DNA of 64,000 nucleotides from assembly GCA_003252395.1 (NCBI GenBank), contig QKEL01000014.1, positions 186,001-250,000 of the forward strand, read 5' to 3'. This document shows, in pieces, positions 40,361 through 49,083 of the stretch (its first letter is position 1; each line of letters opens with the position of its first letter). The notes beneath the pieces were generated by a model, which was not told the origin of the DNA, did not search any database, and saw only the letters and a program-made list of their open reading frames with translations. The translations under genes and the position numbers were made by a program. This DNA is from Spirochaetales bacterium (lineage in GTDB: Bacteria; Spirochaetota; Spirochaetia; Treponematales; Treponemataceae).

Positions 40361-41614
40361 ATGAATCGAGCGGTCCTTGCCGTCGACATCGGAACCTCGT
40401 CACTGAAGGCGGCGCTCATCGGCCCCGACGGCGCCATTCTCGCGAGCTCGCGCTGCCGCTTTCCCGACTCCCGGCGTTCCGGCTCTGACTGGGCGCTTGC
40501 CCTATCGGATGCCGTCAAGATCCTTTCCCCCGGATCAAACCTGGCCGCGGTGTCGATTTCCGGCAACGGTCCCACGCTCGCCTCCGTAACCCCCTCCGAC
40601 GGCTCCGGGGCGGTGCTTCTGTGGAACGAACCCCTCGCGCGGCCCTACGGCGGCGAATCCCTTTTCATTCCAAGGTTCCTCGAATACAGAAACCGGTTCC
40701 CCGAGGATTGGGACTCGGCGAAATACGTCCTTTCCGGCCCGGAATGGCTCGTGTGGGCCCTCACGGGTGAGGCGGTCACCGTCCTCCCCGAAGCCCGGTA
40801 CGAGCGCGCGTATTGGACGCCGGGCGAACTCGCGGCCGCGGGGCTACCGGCGGAGAAGCTCGCGCCCTTCGTCCCGGCGGGCGCCCTGATCGGCCATACC
40901 GGTTCCGGCCCCGCCTCGGCCTCCATCCCCCTGCCCCCGGGAATCCCCGTCGTCTCGGGCGGTCCCGACTTCTTCGTCGCCCTTATCGGCACCGGCACCA
41001 TAGAGCCGGGCGTCGGCTGCGACCGCGCGGGTACCAGCGAGGGCCTCAACCTCTGCACCGCAGCGCCTACCCCCGCGCCGGGCGTCCGGGTCCTTCCGGG
41101 CGTCTTGGGCGAACGGTGGAACGCCTCGTGCCTGCTCCCGGACACCGGGGCGATCTTCCATGAATGGAGAAAGGCGAGCGGGCAGGCGGGCAGGTCCTAT
41201 CCGGAAATCATGCGGGAGATATTGGCGAGCGACATACGTCCCCGGCACGGGGAGGCGCCGCACCCGGGAAGGGTCGTGGTGGAAGAAATCGGCTTTACGG
41301 TACGCGAGGCGGCCGATACCCTGCGGGCGGCGACCGGCTTTAGGCCGGCATGGCGGCTCTCGGGCGGGCAGGCGCGCAACGATCTGTGGAACGCCATGAA
41401 GGCAGACATAACCGGGGAGGCCTTCGAGCTTACCGACACGCCCGACGGCGAGCTTATGGGCGACGCGGCCCTCGCCTTCGCGGCCATCGGCGAATACGCC
41501 ACTGTCGACGAGGCGGCGCGAAGCATGGTAAACATCAAAAAACGCTACGAACCCAACCCCGCCAGGGCCAGGGAATACGGCGAAAAATACCTCGAGTGGC
41601 GGGATAAGCGATGA
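40361..41614 (+). CDS. FGGY-family carbohydrate kinase
   Basis: 417 residues, somewhat shorter than xylulokinases (about 490-500). The phosphate 1 motif VLAVDIGTSSLKAALIG is at 4-20, the catalytic Asp is expected in SGGPDFFVALIGTG (about 200), and the second ATP site is in WRLSGGQARNDLWNAMKADITG. This class phosphorylates pentuloses, polyols or glycerol. Given the xylan and arabinan enzymes of the window, xylulose or ribulose is the first guess, but the sequence does not decide. It begins eight bases after prs and runs into the HAD phosphatase gene by ATGA, so these three are probably one transcript. Confidence 0.9.
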   Translation: MNRAVLAVDIGTSSLKAALIGPDGAILASSRCRFPDSRRSGSDWALALSDAVKILSPGSNLAAVSISGNGPTLASVTPSDGSGAVLLWNEPLARPYGGESLFIPRFLEYRNRFPEDWDSAKYVLSGPEWLVWALTGEAVTVLPEARYERAYWTPGELAAAGLPAEKLAPFVPAGALIGHTGSGPASASIPLPPGIPVVSGGPDFFVALIGTGTIEPGVGCDRAGTSEGLNLCTAAPTPAPGVRVLPGVLGERWNASCLLPDTGAIFHEWRKASGQAGRSYPEIMREILASDIRPRHGEAPHPGRVVVEEIGFTVREAADTLRAATGFRPAWRLSGGQARNDLWNAMKADITGEAFELTDTPDGELMGDAALAFAAIGEYATVDEAARSMVNIKKRYEPNPARAREYGEKYLEWRDKR

Positions 41615-42249
41615 AAGTCTACCGAATTCCATCGGACCTCCGCTGCGTCATTTTCGATATCGACTCAACCCTCTACACCCATCCCGAATACGCCCACGAG
41701 CAGGTAGACGCCCAAATACGCCACTTCGCGACCCTGCGGGGAATGGAAGCCGACGAGGCCCGCGCGCTGATCGCGGGGGAGCGGGAACGGCACGAGAGGG
41801 AAACGGGCAGTAAAATCAGCCTGGGCAACGCGATGACGCGCTTCGGCGTTCCCATCGAGGAAAGCGTTCGTTGGCGGGAAACGCTGGTAGAGCCGGCGCG
41901 GTATCTCGGCCGCGACGAGAGGCTCCGCGAAACCCTCACGCGGCTAGCACGCCGCTTCGCCCTGCGCTCGGTTACCAACAATCCGGTCAAGACCGCGCGA
42001 AAAACCCTGCGGGCCCTGGGCGTGGACGATCTCTTCCCCCATCTCGTGGGCCTCGATACCACGGGCTTCTCGAAACCCCACGAAAAGCCCTTTCTCATCG
42101 CCGCCGAATCCGCTCAGGCGGCCCCTTCCCAATGCCTATCGATCGGCGATCGCTATGACATCGACCTTGCCCTCCCCCTCGAATTGGGAATGGGCGGCAT
42201 TTTAGTGGACGGCGTGGAAGACGTATACCGACTTCAGGCGATGCTCTAG
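41611..42249 (+). CDS. HAD-superfamily phosphatase
   Basis: 212 residues. HAD motif I FDIDSTLY (Asp nucleophile and Asp+2), motif II SVTNNP, motif III Lys in GFSKPHEKPF, motif IV SIGDRYDIDLAL. The cap domain (about 25-100) is the small helical kind found in pyrimidine 5'-nucleotidases and phosphoglycolate phosphatases. The start overlaps the FGGY kinase stop by ATGA, so they are coupled. Together with prs it may belong to pentose or nucleotide phosphate turnover. Substrate unknown. Confidence 0.92.
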   Translation: MKVYRIPSDLRCVIFDIDSTLYTHPEYAHEQVDAQIRHFATLRGMEADEARALIAGERERHERETGSKISLGNAMTRFGVPIEESVRWRETLVEPARYLGRDERLRETLTRLARRFALRSVTNNPVKTARKTLRALGVDDLFPHLVGLDTTGFSKPHEKPFLIAAESAQAAPSQCLSIGDRYDIDLALPLELGMGGILVDGVEDVYRLQAML

Positions 42250-42274
42250 GCCCTTAATCGCTGACGATCGCGGC

Positions 42275-42964
42275 TCAGGAACGGGAATCCCGGACCGGCG
42301 CGGCGTTCCACAGGATAAAGGCGGTAAAGACCGCCCCAAGTAGGCTGAGCAGTGATAAAAAAAGAAAAGCCGGGGAAGACGCCCGGGAAGGCTCCCGAAA
42401 AAAATCCCAAGCGGCGTGAAAAAAGACGGCGAGGGCCAAGCCCCCCCACCGTTTCCCCCGCGCCGAAAATACGCTCGCGGCCATAATGCCGGCGGAGCCA
42501 TGCAGGGGTAAGGTCCAGGCCAGGCGAAGGGCAAGGCTTTCGGGAGCGCGAAGGGCGAACCACAGGCTCTCGAAGGCGAAAAAGGAAAGGCCAGACATGA
42601 GGCCGAACCAAAGGACCCCTCTCCGGTACGCGGATTCGTCCGCGCTATCGCCGCCCCGTACGCCGGAAAGGACGGGGAGGAAAGCCACGACAAGGCCGAT
42701 GGCGGCCGTACGGGCCGCTTCTTCGGTCACGGCGACGATCGCGGAGGCGAGGGGCGTTCCCGGAAAGGAAAGGCCCGCCGGAAGGATAAAGCCGATACCC
42801 AGTTGCGAAAGAACCGCGCACGCCACGGCCCCCAAACCGGAAAGCAAACCCGCCGCGTACAGGGCGGGCAGGTCTTTCGGCGGGGTCAAGGCGCTCAACA
42901 CGCCGAGGATTCCCCAAAGCATCGCGGGAAGAAAGGAAAGAAGCAGCGCGACGGGTATCGTCAT
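42275..42964 (-). CDS. PrsW-like intramembrane protease family protein
   Basis: 229 residues with six to seven membrane segments. The likely metal-binding motifs of PrsW proteins are visible in order: EE in AIVAVTEEAARTAAIG, FFAFESLWFA, LPLHGSAGIMAA and FFHAAWDFF. In Bacillus, PrsW cleaves an anti-sigma factor; here no such target is adjacent. TATGCT lies six bases before the ATG with no SD, giving another leaderless candidate. It shares a short divergent promoter region with the shikimate kinase gene. Confidence 0.8.
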   Translation of the reverse strand: MTIPVALLLSFLPAMLWGILGVLSALTPPKDLPALYAAGLLSGLGAVACAVLSQLGIGFILPAGLSFPGTPLASAIVAVTEEAARTAAIGLVVAFLPVLSGVRGGDSADESAYRRGVLWFGLMSGLSFFAFESLWFALRAPESLALRLAWTLPLHGSAGIMAASVFSARGKRWGGLALAVFFHAAWDFFREPSRASSPAFLFLSLLSLLGAVFTAFILWNAAPVRDSRS

Positions 42965-42970
42965 GGGAAA

Positions 42971-43019
42971 AGCATACCCCCGCCATGGCCTTTAACACAA
43001 GCGGGGATTTCGGTATAGT
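42971..43019. promoter_or_regulatory. Divergent leaderless promoters for the PrsW-like and shikimate kinase genes
   Basis: Minus: TTGTGT (43000-42995), 18-base spacer, TATGCT (42976-42971), six bases, ATG at 42964. Plus: TTTAAC (42991-42996), 17-base spacer, TATAGT (43014-43019), seven bases, ATG at 43027. The two -35 elements overlap, so the promoters probably compete. Confidence 0.5.
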
Positions 43020-43026
43020 GCATCCG

Positions 43027-43563
43027 ATGATACTCGTTTTAACCGGCTTAAAACACACGGGTAAAAGCACCATCGGCGCCCAGCTGGCCCGAAAGCTCAA
43101 TGCCCGTTTTACCGATACCGACGCCCTGATAACCGAAAGATGCGGCAAAACCCCGCGAGAACTCTTCGATGAGGGCGGAAGCGCGCTCATGGCCGGCGAA
43201 GAATACCGGGCCTGCGAGTGGCTCGCCTCCGAATGCGCCAAGGACCCCCATACCGGTTGGGTAATAGCCACCGGTGGCGCCTTGGCGGAAAACCAGAAGG
43301 CCTTCGACTGCCTGAAGAAAATCGGAACCATCGTATACATAGACACGCCCTTCGAGATTCTGTTCGATCGGGTTCAAAAAAGCGCGGAAAGGGACGGACG
43401 CTGGCCCAAATTTCTCCAAAACGGCGATCCAAGGGAAATATTTCGGGATATTTTCGTCAAACGGTCGGAAATTTATGCTAGAATGGCCGACATCACCCTG
43501 CTTGCGGGAAGAAAACCGCCTCAAGCCATAATCAGGGAATTGTTGGACAGAGCTAGTTCATGA
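43027..43563 (+). CDS. aroK: Shikimate kinase
   Basis: 178 residues from the ATG at 43027 (an earlier in-frame ATG at 42985 would include promoter sequence). Walker A LTGLKHTGKSTIGAQLA, the shikimate-binding FTDTDALITERCGKTPRELF with DTD, Walker B-like GWVIATGGALAE, and the lid RWPKFLQNGDPREIFRDIFVKR. It phosphorylates shikimate in aromatic amino-acid synthesis in the cytoplasm. The usual lid motif (RPLL) is replaced by RWPKF, so a related small-molecule kinase cannot be fully excluded. The stop overlaps the start of the GGDEF-EAL gene by ATGA, a surprising link between a biosynthetic and a signalling gene. Confidence 0.85.
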   Translation: MILVLTGLKHTGKSTIGAQLARKLNARFTDTDALITERCGKTPRELFDEGGSALMAGEEYRACEWLASECAKDPHTGWVIATGGALAENQKAFDCLKKIGTIVYIDTPFEILFDRVQKSAERDGRWPKFLQNGDPREIFRDIFVKRSEIYARMADITLLAGRKPPQAIIRELLDRASS

Positions 43564-45584
43564 GCAACGAACGCATTTTTCTCGTCGAGGATGAACCCAT
43601 TATCGTTCAAGACCTCAGGCGACGGCTTGAACATCTTGGGTACTCGGTAGTCGGCAGTTCGGACAATACGGACCAAGCCTTATCGGCCATCAAACGATCG
43701 AAACCCGACGTAGTCCTCATGGATATCGTGGTTCCCGGCAGTATGGACGGGATAGACCTGGCCATAAAAATCCGGTGGGAAGAGAACATCCCCTCCATAT
43801 TCCTGACCGCCCATACCGACGAGGCCCTGGTGGCGAGGGCGAAAGAGGCCGAACCGCTCGGCTACCTGCTCAAACCGATCCGGGAGCGCGAGTTGGCCAC
43901 GGTTATCGAGGTTTCCCTCTATAAAAACTTCGCCGAAACGAAAATTCGCAAGAATGAGGAACTGTTTTCCGCCATTCTCAATTCGACGAGCGACGCGATC
44001 ATCGTCCTCAACCGCGCGAGCGAGATCGTATTCATAAACCCCGAGGCGGAAACCCTTCTCGGCATATCGGACCTCGAGGCGCGGGACGGGGCCCTGGAAA
44101 ACCTCTTAACCCTTTCGGACCTCGAAACCGGCGAACCCTTTCCCGTGCCCGGGTATTCCCGGGAACTAACCGCCCTTCGCCCGGGCAAGCTCCGGTTGTC
44201 GAACCGAATCGGGAAGTCGTACGTGGTCGAAATGTCGGTCACGCACGACGCCGGGGAGCACAACCATTCGATCCTATCCTTTCGCGACATCTCGCGGCTG
44301 CACGAAATTTCGGACGACCTGAAATACCAGACCACCCATGACCAGCTCACGGGCCTTCTCAACCGGAACGAGTTCGCCCTCCGCATGACCGAGGCCCTTC
44401 GCGAGGGCGGTCCCGAAGGCGGTTTCACCCACGCGGTTTTCGTGGACATTGACCACTTCAAGCTCATTAACGACGCCTGCGGCACCGACGCGGGAGACGC
44501 GCTCTTGGTGAAAACCGCCCAACTGCTCCGCCGCCTATGCGGCTCCCGGGGATTCGCCTCGCGGCTCGGCGGGGACGATTTCGTGGCGGTAACCCACGAA
44601 GACCCCGAGAAAACGGTTCGGGAACTCCTCGAGACCATTCGCGCCGAGGCGTTCGATTGGATGGGGAAATCCTATCCCATCACCGTCAGCGCGGGCATCG
44701 TCTCGCTGGCCAAGAACTTCCGCAACGAGCATGAATTGATGCTGGCCGGCACGAATCTCGTGCACCAGGTCCATGCCTCGGGGGGGAACCGGTATGAGTT
44801 CCTCGAAGACGGCCAGGCCAACCGCTCGGCGATCACCGTGAGCGAATGGATAAGCCTAATCCACGAGGCGCTGCATAAAAACCAGTTCCGGCTCTATTAC
44901 CAGCCCATTGAGCCCTTGTCCGAACGGGCCGGCGACGCGAAGATCGAGATCCTGATCAGGATACGGCGAACCGACGGGGCAATCCTCATGCCGGGCGAGT
45001 TCGTCCACATCGCGGAACGCTACGGCGTTATGCCCCAGGTAGACCGATGGGTGATTGACCGGGCCTTTGCCGCGTGGAAACGGCTTACCGTGGAAAAAAG
45101 CCCCCTGGCGTCACGGATTTTCAGCCTGAACCTCTCCGGGGCGTCGCTGGTTGACGAAAGCATTATCTCGTTTATCGTCGAAAAGGCGGAAGAGCACCTG
45201 ATAGATCCCGCGCGCTTCTGCATCGAGATTACCGAGACCAACGCCATTCACAACCTCACGTCGGCCTCCCGTTTCATCTATATCCTGAAGGAACGGGGCT
45301 TCAAATTCGCCCTAGACGATTTCGGGTCCGGCTTTTCCTCGTTCAATTACCTGAAAAACCTGCCCGTCGACTACCTCAAGATAGACGGATCGTTCATCCG
45401 GAACATGGACCGGGACCCCATCGACTTTACCATGGTGGAAGCCATGAGCAGCATGGGCCGCATCCTCGGATTGGAAACCATCGGGGAATACGCAAAAAAC
45501 GGTGAAATCATCGGGATGCTGCGGAATATCGGGGTGGACTACGCCCAGGGCTACGGCATCGCGGAGCCGCGCCCGCTCCCCTGA
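43560..45584 (+). CDS. Response regulator with PAS, GGDEF and EAL domains
   Basis: 674 residues. Receiver domain (about 1-120) with phospho-Asp in DVVLMDIVVPG; PAS domain (about 130-245, NSTSDAIIVLNRASEIVFINPEAETLLG); GGDEF domain (about 255-420); EAL domain (about 440-670). The GGDEF signature is SRLGGDDF, with Asp in place of the conserved fourth-position Glu, and the cyclase is probably weak or inactive. The EAL domain keeps the essential residues: Glu in IEILIRI, CIEITETNAIHN, LDDFGSGFSSFNYL and LKIDGSFI. It is therefore likely a cyclic-di-GMP phosphodiesterase controlled by phosphorylation, with no membrane part. Coupled to aroK by ATGA. Partner kinase not visible nearby. Confidence 0.93.
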   Translation: MSNERIFLVEDEPIIVQDLRRRLEHLGYSVVGSSDNTDQALSAIKRSKPDVVLMDIVVPGSMDGIDLAIKIRWEENIPSIFLTAHTDEALVARAKEAEPLGYLLKPIRERELATVIEVSLYKNFAETKIRKNEELFSAILNSTSDAIIVLNRASEIVFINPEAETLLGISDLEARDGALENLLTLSDLETGEPFPVPGYSRELTALRPGKLRLSNRIGKSYVVEMSVTHDAGEHNHSILSFRDISRLHEISDDLKYQTTHDQLTGLLNRNEFALRMTEALREGGPEGGFTHAVFVDIDHFKLINDACGTDAGDALLVKTAQLLRRLCGSRGFASRLGGDDFVAVTHEDPEKTVRELLETIRAEAFDWMGKSYPITVSAGIVSLAKNFRNEHELMLAGTNLVHQVHASGGNRYEFLEDGQANRSAITVSEWISLIHEALHKNQFRLYYQPIEPLSERAGDAKIEILIRIRRTDGAILMPGEFVHIAERYGVMPQVDRWVIDRAFAAWKRLTVEKSPLASRIFSLNLSGASLVDESIISFIVEKAEEHLIDPARFCIEITETNAIHNLTSASRFIYILKERGFKFALDDFGSGFSSFNYLKNLPVDYLKIDGSFIRNMDRDPIDFTMVEAMSSMGRILGLETIGEYAKNGEIIGMLRNIGVDYAQGYGIAEPRPLP

Positions 45585-45614
45585 CGCCGCTTACGTAACG
45601 GCGCCGGTTCGGGG

Positions 45615-46703
45615 TCAGTCGCCCAGGCAGGTACCCACGTCGCGGGCGGTTTCAATCATCCGGTGGTCCAGCGGCACCGTCTTTATCCGGTTCGCCACCC
45701 GTTCCAGGGGCACCCCCACCAATCGATTGTCCTGAAGGGCGACCATTTTGCCGTACTCCCCCGTGGCGAGCATGTTGGCGGCGGCGGTGCCGAATTGGGA
45801 AGCGAGAACCCGGTCGTAGGCCACCGGGGTTCCCCCGCGCTGCAGATACCCCAACACGGTCACCCGCGACTCCAGCCCCGTTTCGGCCTCGATTTCCCGG
45901 GCTACCCGGTAGCCGATCGAGCCCGTCATTTCGGCGCGGGCCTTTTTAAAGGCCTTTTTGTCCAGGGCCGCCTCGTCGATGGAACGGGCGCCCTCGGCCA
46001 CCACGACGATGGAGAAGGTCTTTCCGTTGCTCGCGCGCTGTTCCAGGTGCCGGGCGATGGCGTGAATGTCGTAGGGTATTTCGGGCAGCAAGACCACGTC
46101 GCCGCCCCCGGCAACGCCGGAATAGAGGCCGAGCCAACCGGCCTTATGGCCCATCACCTCGATGACCATAACGCGGTTATGGCTGGAGGCGGTGGAGTGC
46201 AGGCGGTCAATCGCGTCGGTGGCGACCGAGAGCGCGGTGTGAAAGCCGAAGGTGATATCGGTCTCCACGATGTCGTTGTCTATCGTTTTGGGGAGCCCGA
46301 TTACGTTCAGGCCCTCTTCCGAGAGGCGGGCCCCGGTGGTATTGGTGCCGTTACCCCCGAGAACCACGAGGCAGTCGAGGCCCAATTTGCCGTAATTTTC
46401 CTTTATCGCCTCCACGGCGCTCGGGGAATCGGTGCCGAAGGCCCCGATCTTGTCCTTGAAGGGCTTTTCGCGGGAGGTACCGAGGATCGTGCCGCCTTGG
46501 GCGAGAATTCCCGAGAATTCGGAAGGCTTCAGGATACGGTACCGGTTTTCTATCAAGCCCCGGTAACCGTGTTCAAAACCGACGACGGTCATGCCGTACA
46601 CGTCGATGGCGGTGCGGGCGACCCCGCGGATGGCGGCGTTCAAGCCCGGGGCGTCGCCGCCGGAAGTGAGTATACCGCATATTTTGGTCACGGATTTCGG
46701 CAT
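45615..46703 (-). CDS. 6-phosphofructokinase (PFK family, mixed substrate type)
   Basis: 362 residues. Cytoplasmic enzyme of glycolysis. Seen: GGDAPGLNAAIRG at the nucleotide loop, VVLGGNGTNTT (bacterial ATP enzymes have GGDGS, PPi enzymes GGDD), GLPKTIDNDI with Lys where ATP enzymes have Gly, and VMVIEVMGHKAGWLGL for the sugar phosphate. Lys in PKTIDND is the mark of PPi-type or group III enzymes, while Gly after GGN is the mark of ATP use. Phosphate donor thus cannot be decided. CAGGAGG precedes the ATG. A promoter is present at 46754-46781. Confidence 0.93.
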   Translation of the reverse strand: MPKSVTKICGILTSGGDAPGLNAAIRGVARTAIDVYGMTVVGFEHGYRGLIENRYRILKPSEFSGILAQGGTILGTSREKPFKDKIGAFGTDSPSAVEAIKENYGKLGLDCLVVLGGNGTNTTGARLSEEGLNVIGLPKTIDNDIVETDITFGFHTALSVATDAIDRLHSTASSHNRVMVIEVMGHKAGWLGLYSGVAGGGDVVLLPEIPYDIHAIARHLEQRASNGKTFSIVVVAEGARSIDEAALDKKAFKKARAEMTGSIGYRVAREIEAETGLESRVTVLGYLQRGGTPVAYDRVLASQFGTAAANMLATGEYGKMVALQDNRLVGVPLERVANRIKTVPLDHRMIETARDVGTCLGD

Positions 46704-46753
46704 TGCGAAGCCTCCTGAATGTACCCGTAGACGGATTATCCCGGGTATCTCCC

Positions 46754-46781
46754 ATTATACGTACATCGGAGCCTTTTTCAA
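46754..46781 (-). promoter_or_regulatory. Promoter of the PFK gene
   Basis: On the minus strand TTGAAA (46781-46776), 16-base spacer, TATAAT (46759-46754), about 50 bases before the start codon. Confidence 0.65.
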
Positions 46782-46812
46782 CCGACGTTTTTTTGTTAAT
46801 CTAGGAAAACCT

Positions 46813-49065
46813 ATGAAACGTTCGGTATTTTCCCCTTTCCCCGCGCTTCTGTGTTCCCTGGCCCTGATCGCGCCCCAGTTCCTGAGGCCCCAATTCCTGA
46901 GGGCCCAGTCGTTTAGCGCCCAACCGGCCGCGTCGCTCCAAGGCGCCCCTTCGCCCCGCCTGGTCGGCGCCGCCGACGGGCTGTGGAGGATCGACGGAGC
47001 TCAGGCCCGACGGATCGGGTCCCTTACGGACGTGAGAAAGATACTCCGCGTCGGGGGCCGTTGGTACTTCCTGACCGGGGCGGGCGTATTCACGAGCCTC
47101 GACCTCGTTTCCTTCGAGGAGCGAAACGGCGGGCTTCCGGTAAAAACCCTCAAGGTTCCCGAGGACGCGGGTTCGGGCACGGGAAAGACCTTCGTTCGCG
47201 AGGTGCAGGAACTCAAGGACCTGGAACCGCACCCGTCGGATCCGGCCATCCTGGTCACGGCCAATAAGGACAGCGTGTACCTGACCCGCGACGGTGGGCT
47301 CACCTGGAAAAGCCTCGGGCTGAGCGCGAAAACCACCGGCGTAAAGGCCGTGGCCGTGCTCACCCTTCCCGATTCCGAGGGCTCGAGCCGGCTCACGGTT
47401 TTCATGAGCCACCCGATATACGGCGTTTCGTGGATCAGGCCCGACGCGGCCAAGCCCGTATGGACCGACCTGAACGACGGACTGGAAAGGGTTCCTACCA
47501 TAAAGTGGCCGGACGAGGTTTCGGACCTCTCCGTCCTCAACGCCCCCGAGGGCGTTACGCTCTACGCCTCGCAAACCTTCATGCCCCGGATCTATTCCCT
47601 GGACTGGACCGCGAAATCCTTTACGCCGGTATGGAAGGGGTCACGGCCCGCCGATACGGTAGACGGACTCCAGGCCTTCCCTTCGGGCTTTGCGTGGTCC
47701 GCTCCCGGAAGCGTTCGCGAGTGGTCGGGGGGAGCCGATAGGCCTTTCGACATGGCGGAACGCACCCTCGCCTTGGTCGGAGAAGGCGCGCAATGCGCGT
47801 GGCTACCGGCGTCCCTTACCGCCGGCCGCGGAGACCTCTCGCTTTCGGAACTCTGGCTCGCCTCGGCCGGAGAAGCCTCCGGTTCCTTTGCCCGCAAGGC
47901 CTCCGGCCGTAAGGGCATTTACGCCCCGGTATGGCAGGTCAGCTCGCCCGAAGGACTGGCGGGGCACATTAAAACCCTGAAGGCGAACGGCTTGGACACG
48001 ATGGTCGTGGACATGAAAGACGATTTCGGCGTGCTCCGATTCGACGCGCGCGATCCCTCGATCCTCGCCATCGGCAAGCCCGGAAAGGGCATTGAGCTGG
48101 ACGGATTCGTAAAAACCGCCAAAGAAAACGGCATATACCTCGTGGCCCGGATCGTGGTATTCAAGGACAAGGTCCTCGCCCGATACGACGGGTCAAAATA
48201 CGCGGTATGGGACAAGCGGGAGAACAAGGCCTGGCAGGGCTACGAAATGGTCACGCCCCAGGTAGAGGTAGCGGCAAACGCCGCCGAATCGGGCGCCGCG
48301 GACGCGAAGAAGGCCGAAACAGCCCCCCTTGAGGCGCCAAAGCCCGAGAAAGTCAGGAAATACTACGAAGAATACTGGGTAGACCCCTACAGCGAGGCGG
48401 TGTGGGCCTATAACGTGGCCATCGCCCGGGAACTGGTCGCCCGCGGGTTTGACGAAATCCAATTCGACTATATCCGATTCCCCACCGACGGCGCGAACCT
48501 GGGCGACGCGAGCTTTCGCTGGCAGGACCGGGGCATGGACAAGGAAAGCGCGCTTATGTCCTTCCTTTCCTTCGCCCGCAAGGGAATTAACGCGCCCATC
48601 TCAATCGATATATACGGCGCCAACGGTTGGTACCGGACGGGCGCGCGGACCGGCCAGGACGTGGAGCTCCTGTCCCGCTACGTGGACGCGATATGTCCCA
48701 TGTATTACCCAAGCCATTTCGAGCAGGACTTTCTCGCCCAAAACCCGGCGGTCGACCGGCCCTGGCGCATTTTCTACTACGGGAGCTACCGGAACGCCAT
48801 CATCGCGCGGAACAAGGCGATCGTGCGGCCATGGGCGCAGGCCTTCTACCTGAACGTGTCCTACGACCGCGCCTGGTACGATCAGGATTACGTGCAACGG
48901 CAGGCCTTCGGCGTGCGCGATTCCGTAAACGAGGGCTATACCTACTGGAACAATTCGGGCCGGTATTCCGACCTGAGGCCCGACGCGGGCCGCGGCGCCG
49001 AGTATCCCTGGCAAAAGCCGGCGGAAAGCGCGGGTGGGGTCCCCGACCCCTTCGGCGCGCGATAG
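46813..49065 (+). CDS. Exported DUF4015 (putative glycoside hydrolase-like) protein with BNR repeat
   Basis: 750 residues from the ATG at 46813, with AGGAAAAC before it; in-frame sequence further upstream overlaps PFK and its promoter and is rejected. Signal peptide MKRSVFSPFPALLCSLALIA, followed by a short tandem PQFLR repeat. Residues 40-360 look like a beta-propeller with a BNR/Asp-box (LTRDGGLTWKSLGL). Residues 375-740 are the DUF4015 TIM-barrel-like domain: GIYAPVWQVSSPEGLAGHI, DTMVVDMKDDFGVL, ARELVARGFDEIQFDYIRFP, SIDIYGANGW and DAICPMYYPSHF. An Ala/Glu/Pro-rich insert (about 490-515) breaks the domain. Likely acts on or binds cell-envelope sugar; activity unproven. Confidence 0.88.
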   Translation: MKRSVFSPFPALLCSLALIAPQFLRPQFLRAQSFSAQPAASLQGAPSPRLVGAADGLWRIDGAQARRIGSLTDVRKILRVGGRWYFLTGAGVFTSLDLVSFEERNGGLPVKTLKVPEDAGSGTGKTFVREVQELKDLEPHPSDPAILVTANKDSVYLTRDGGLTWKSLGLSAKTTGVKAVAVLTLPDSEGSSRLTVFMSHPIYGVSWIRPDAAKPVWTDLNDGLERVPTIKWPDEVSDLSVLNAPEGVTLYASQTFMPRIYSLDWTAKSFTPVWKGSRPADTVDGLQAFPSGFAWSAPGSVREWSGGADRPFDMAERTLALVGEGAQCAWLPASLTAGRGDLSLSELWLASAGEASGSFARKASGRKGIYAPVWQVSSPEGLAGHIKTLKANGLDTMVVDMKDDFGVLRFDARDPSILAIGKPGKGIELDGFVKTAKENGIYLVARIVVFKDKVLARYDGSKYAVWDKRENKAWQGYEMVTPQVEVAANAAESGAADAKKAETAPLEAPKPEKVRKYYEEYWVDPYSEAVWAYNVAIARELVARGFDEIQFDYIRFPTDGANLGDASFRWQDRGMDKESALMSFLSFARKGINAPISIDIYGANGWYRTGARTGQDVELLSRYVDAICPMYYPSHFEQDFLAQNPAVDRPWRIFYYGSYRNAIIARNKAIVRPWAQAFYLNVSYDRAWYDQDYVQRQAFGVRDSVNEGYTYWNNSGRYSDLRPDAGRGAEYPWQKPAESAGGVPDPFGAR

Positions 49066-49083
49066 CGTGAACGGGAGGAAACC

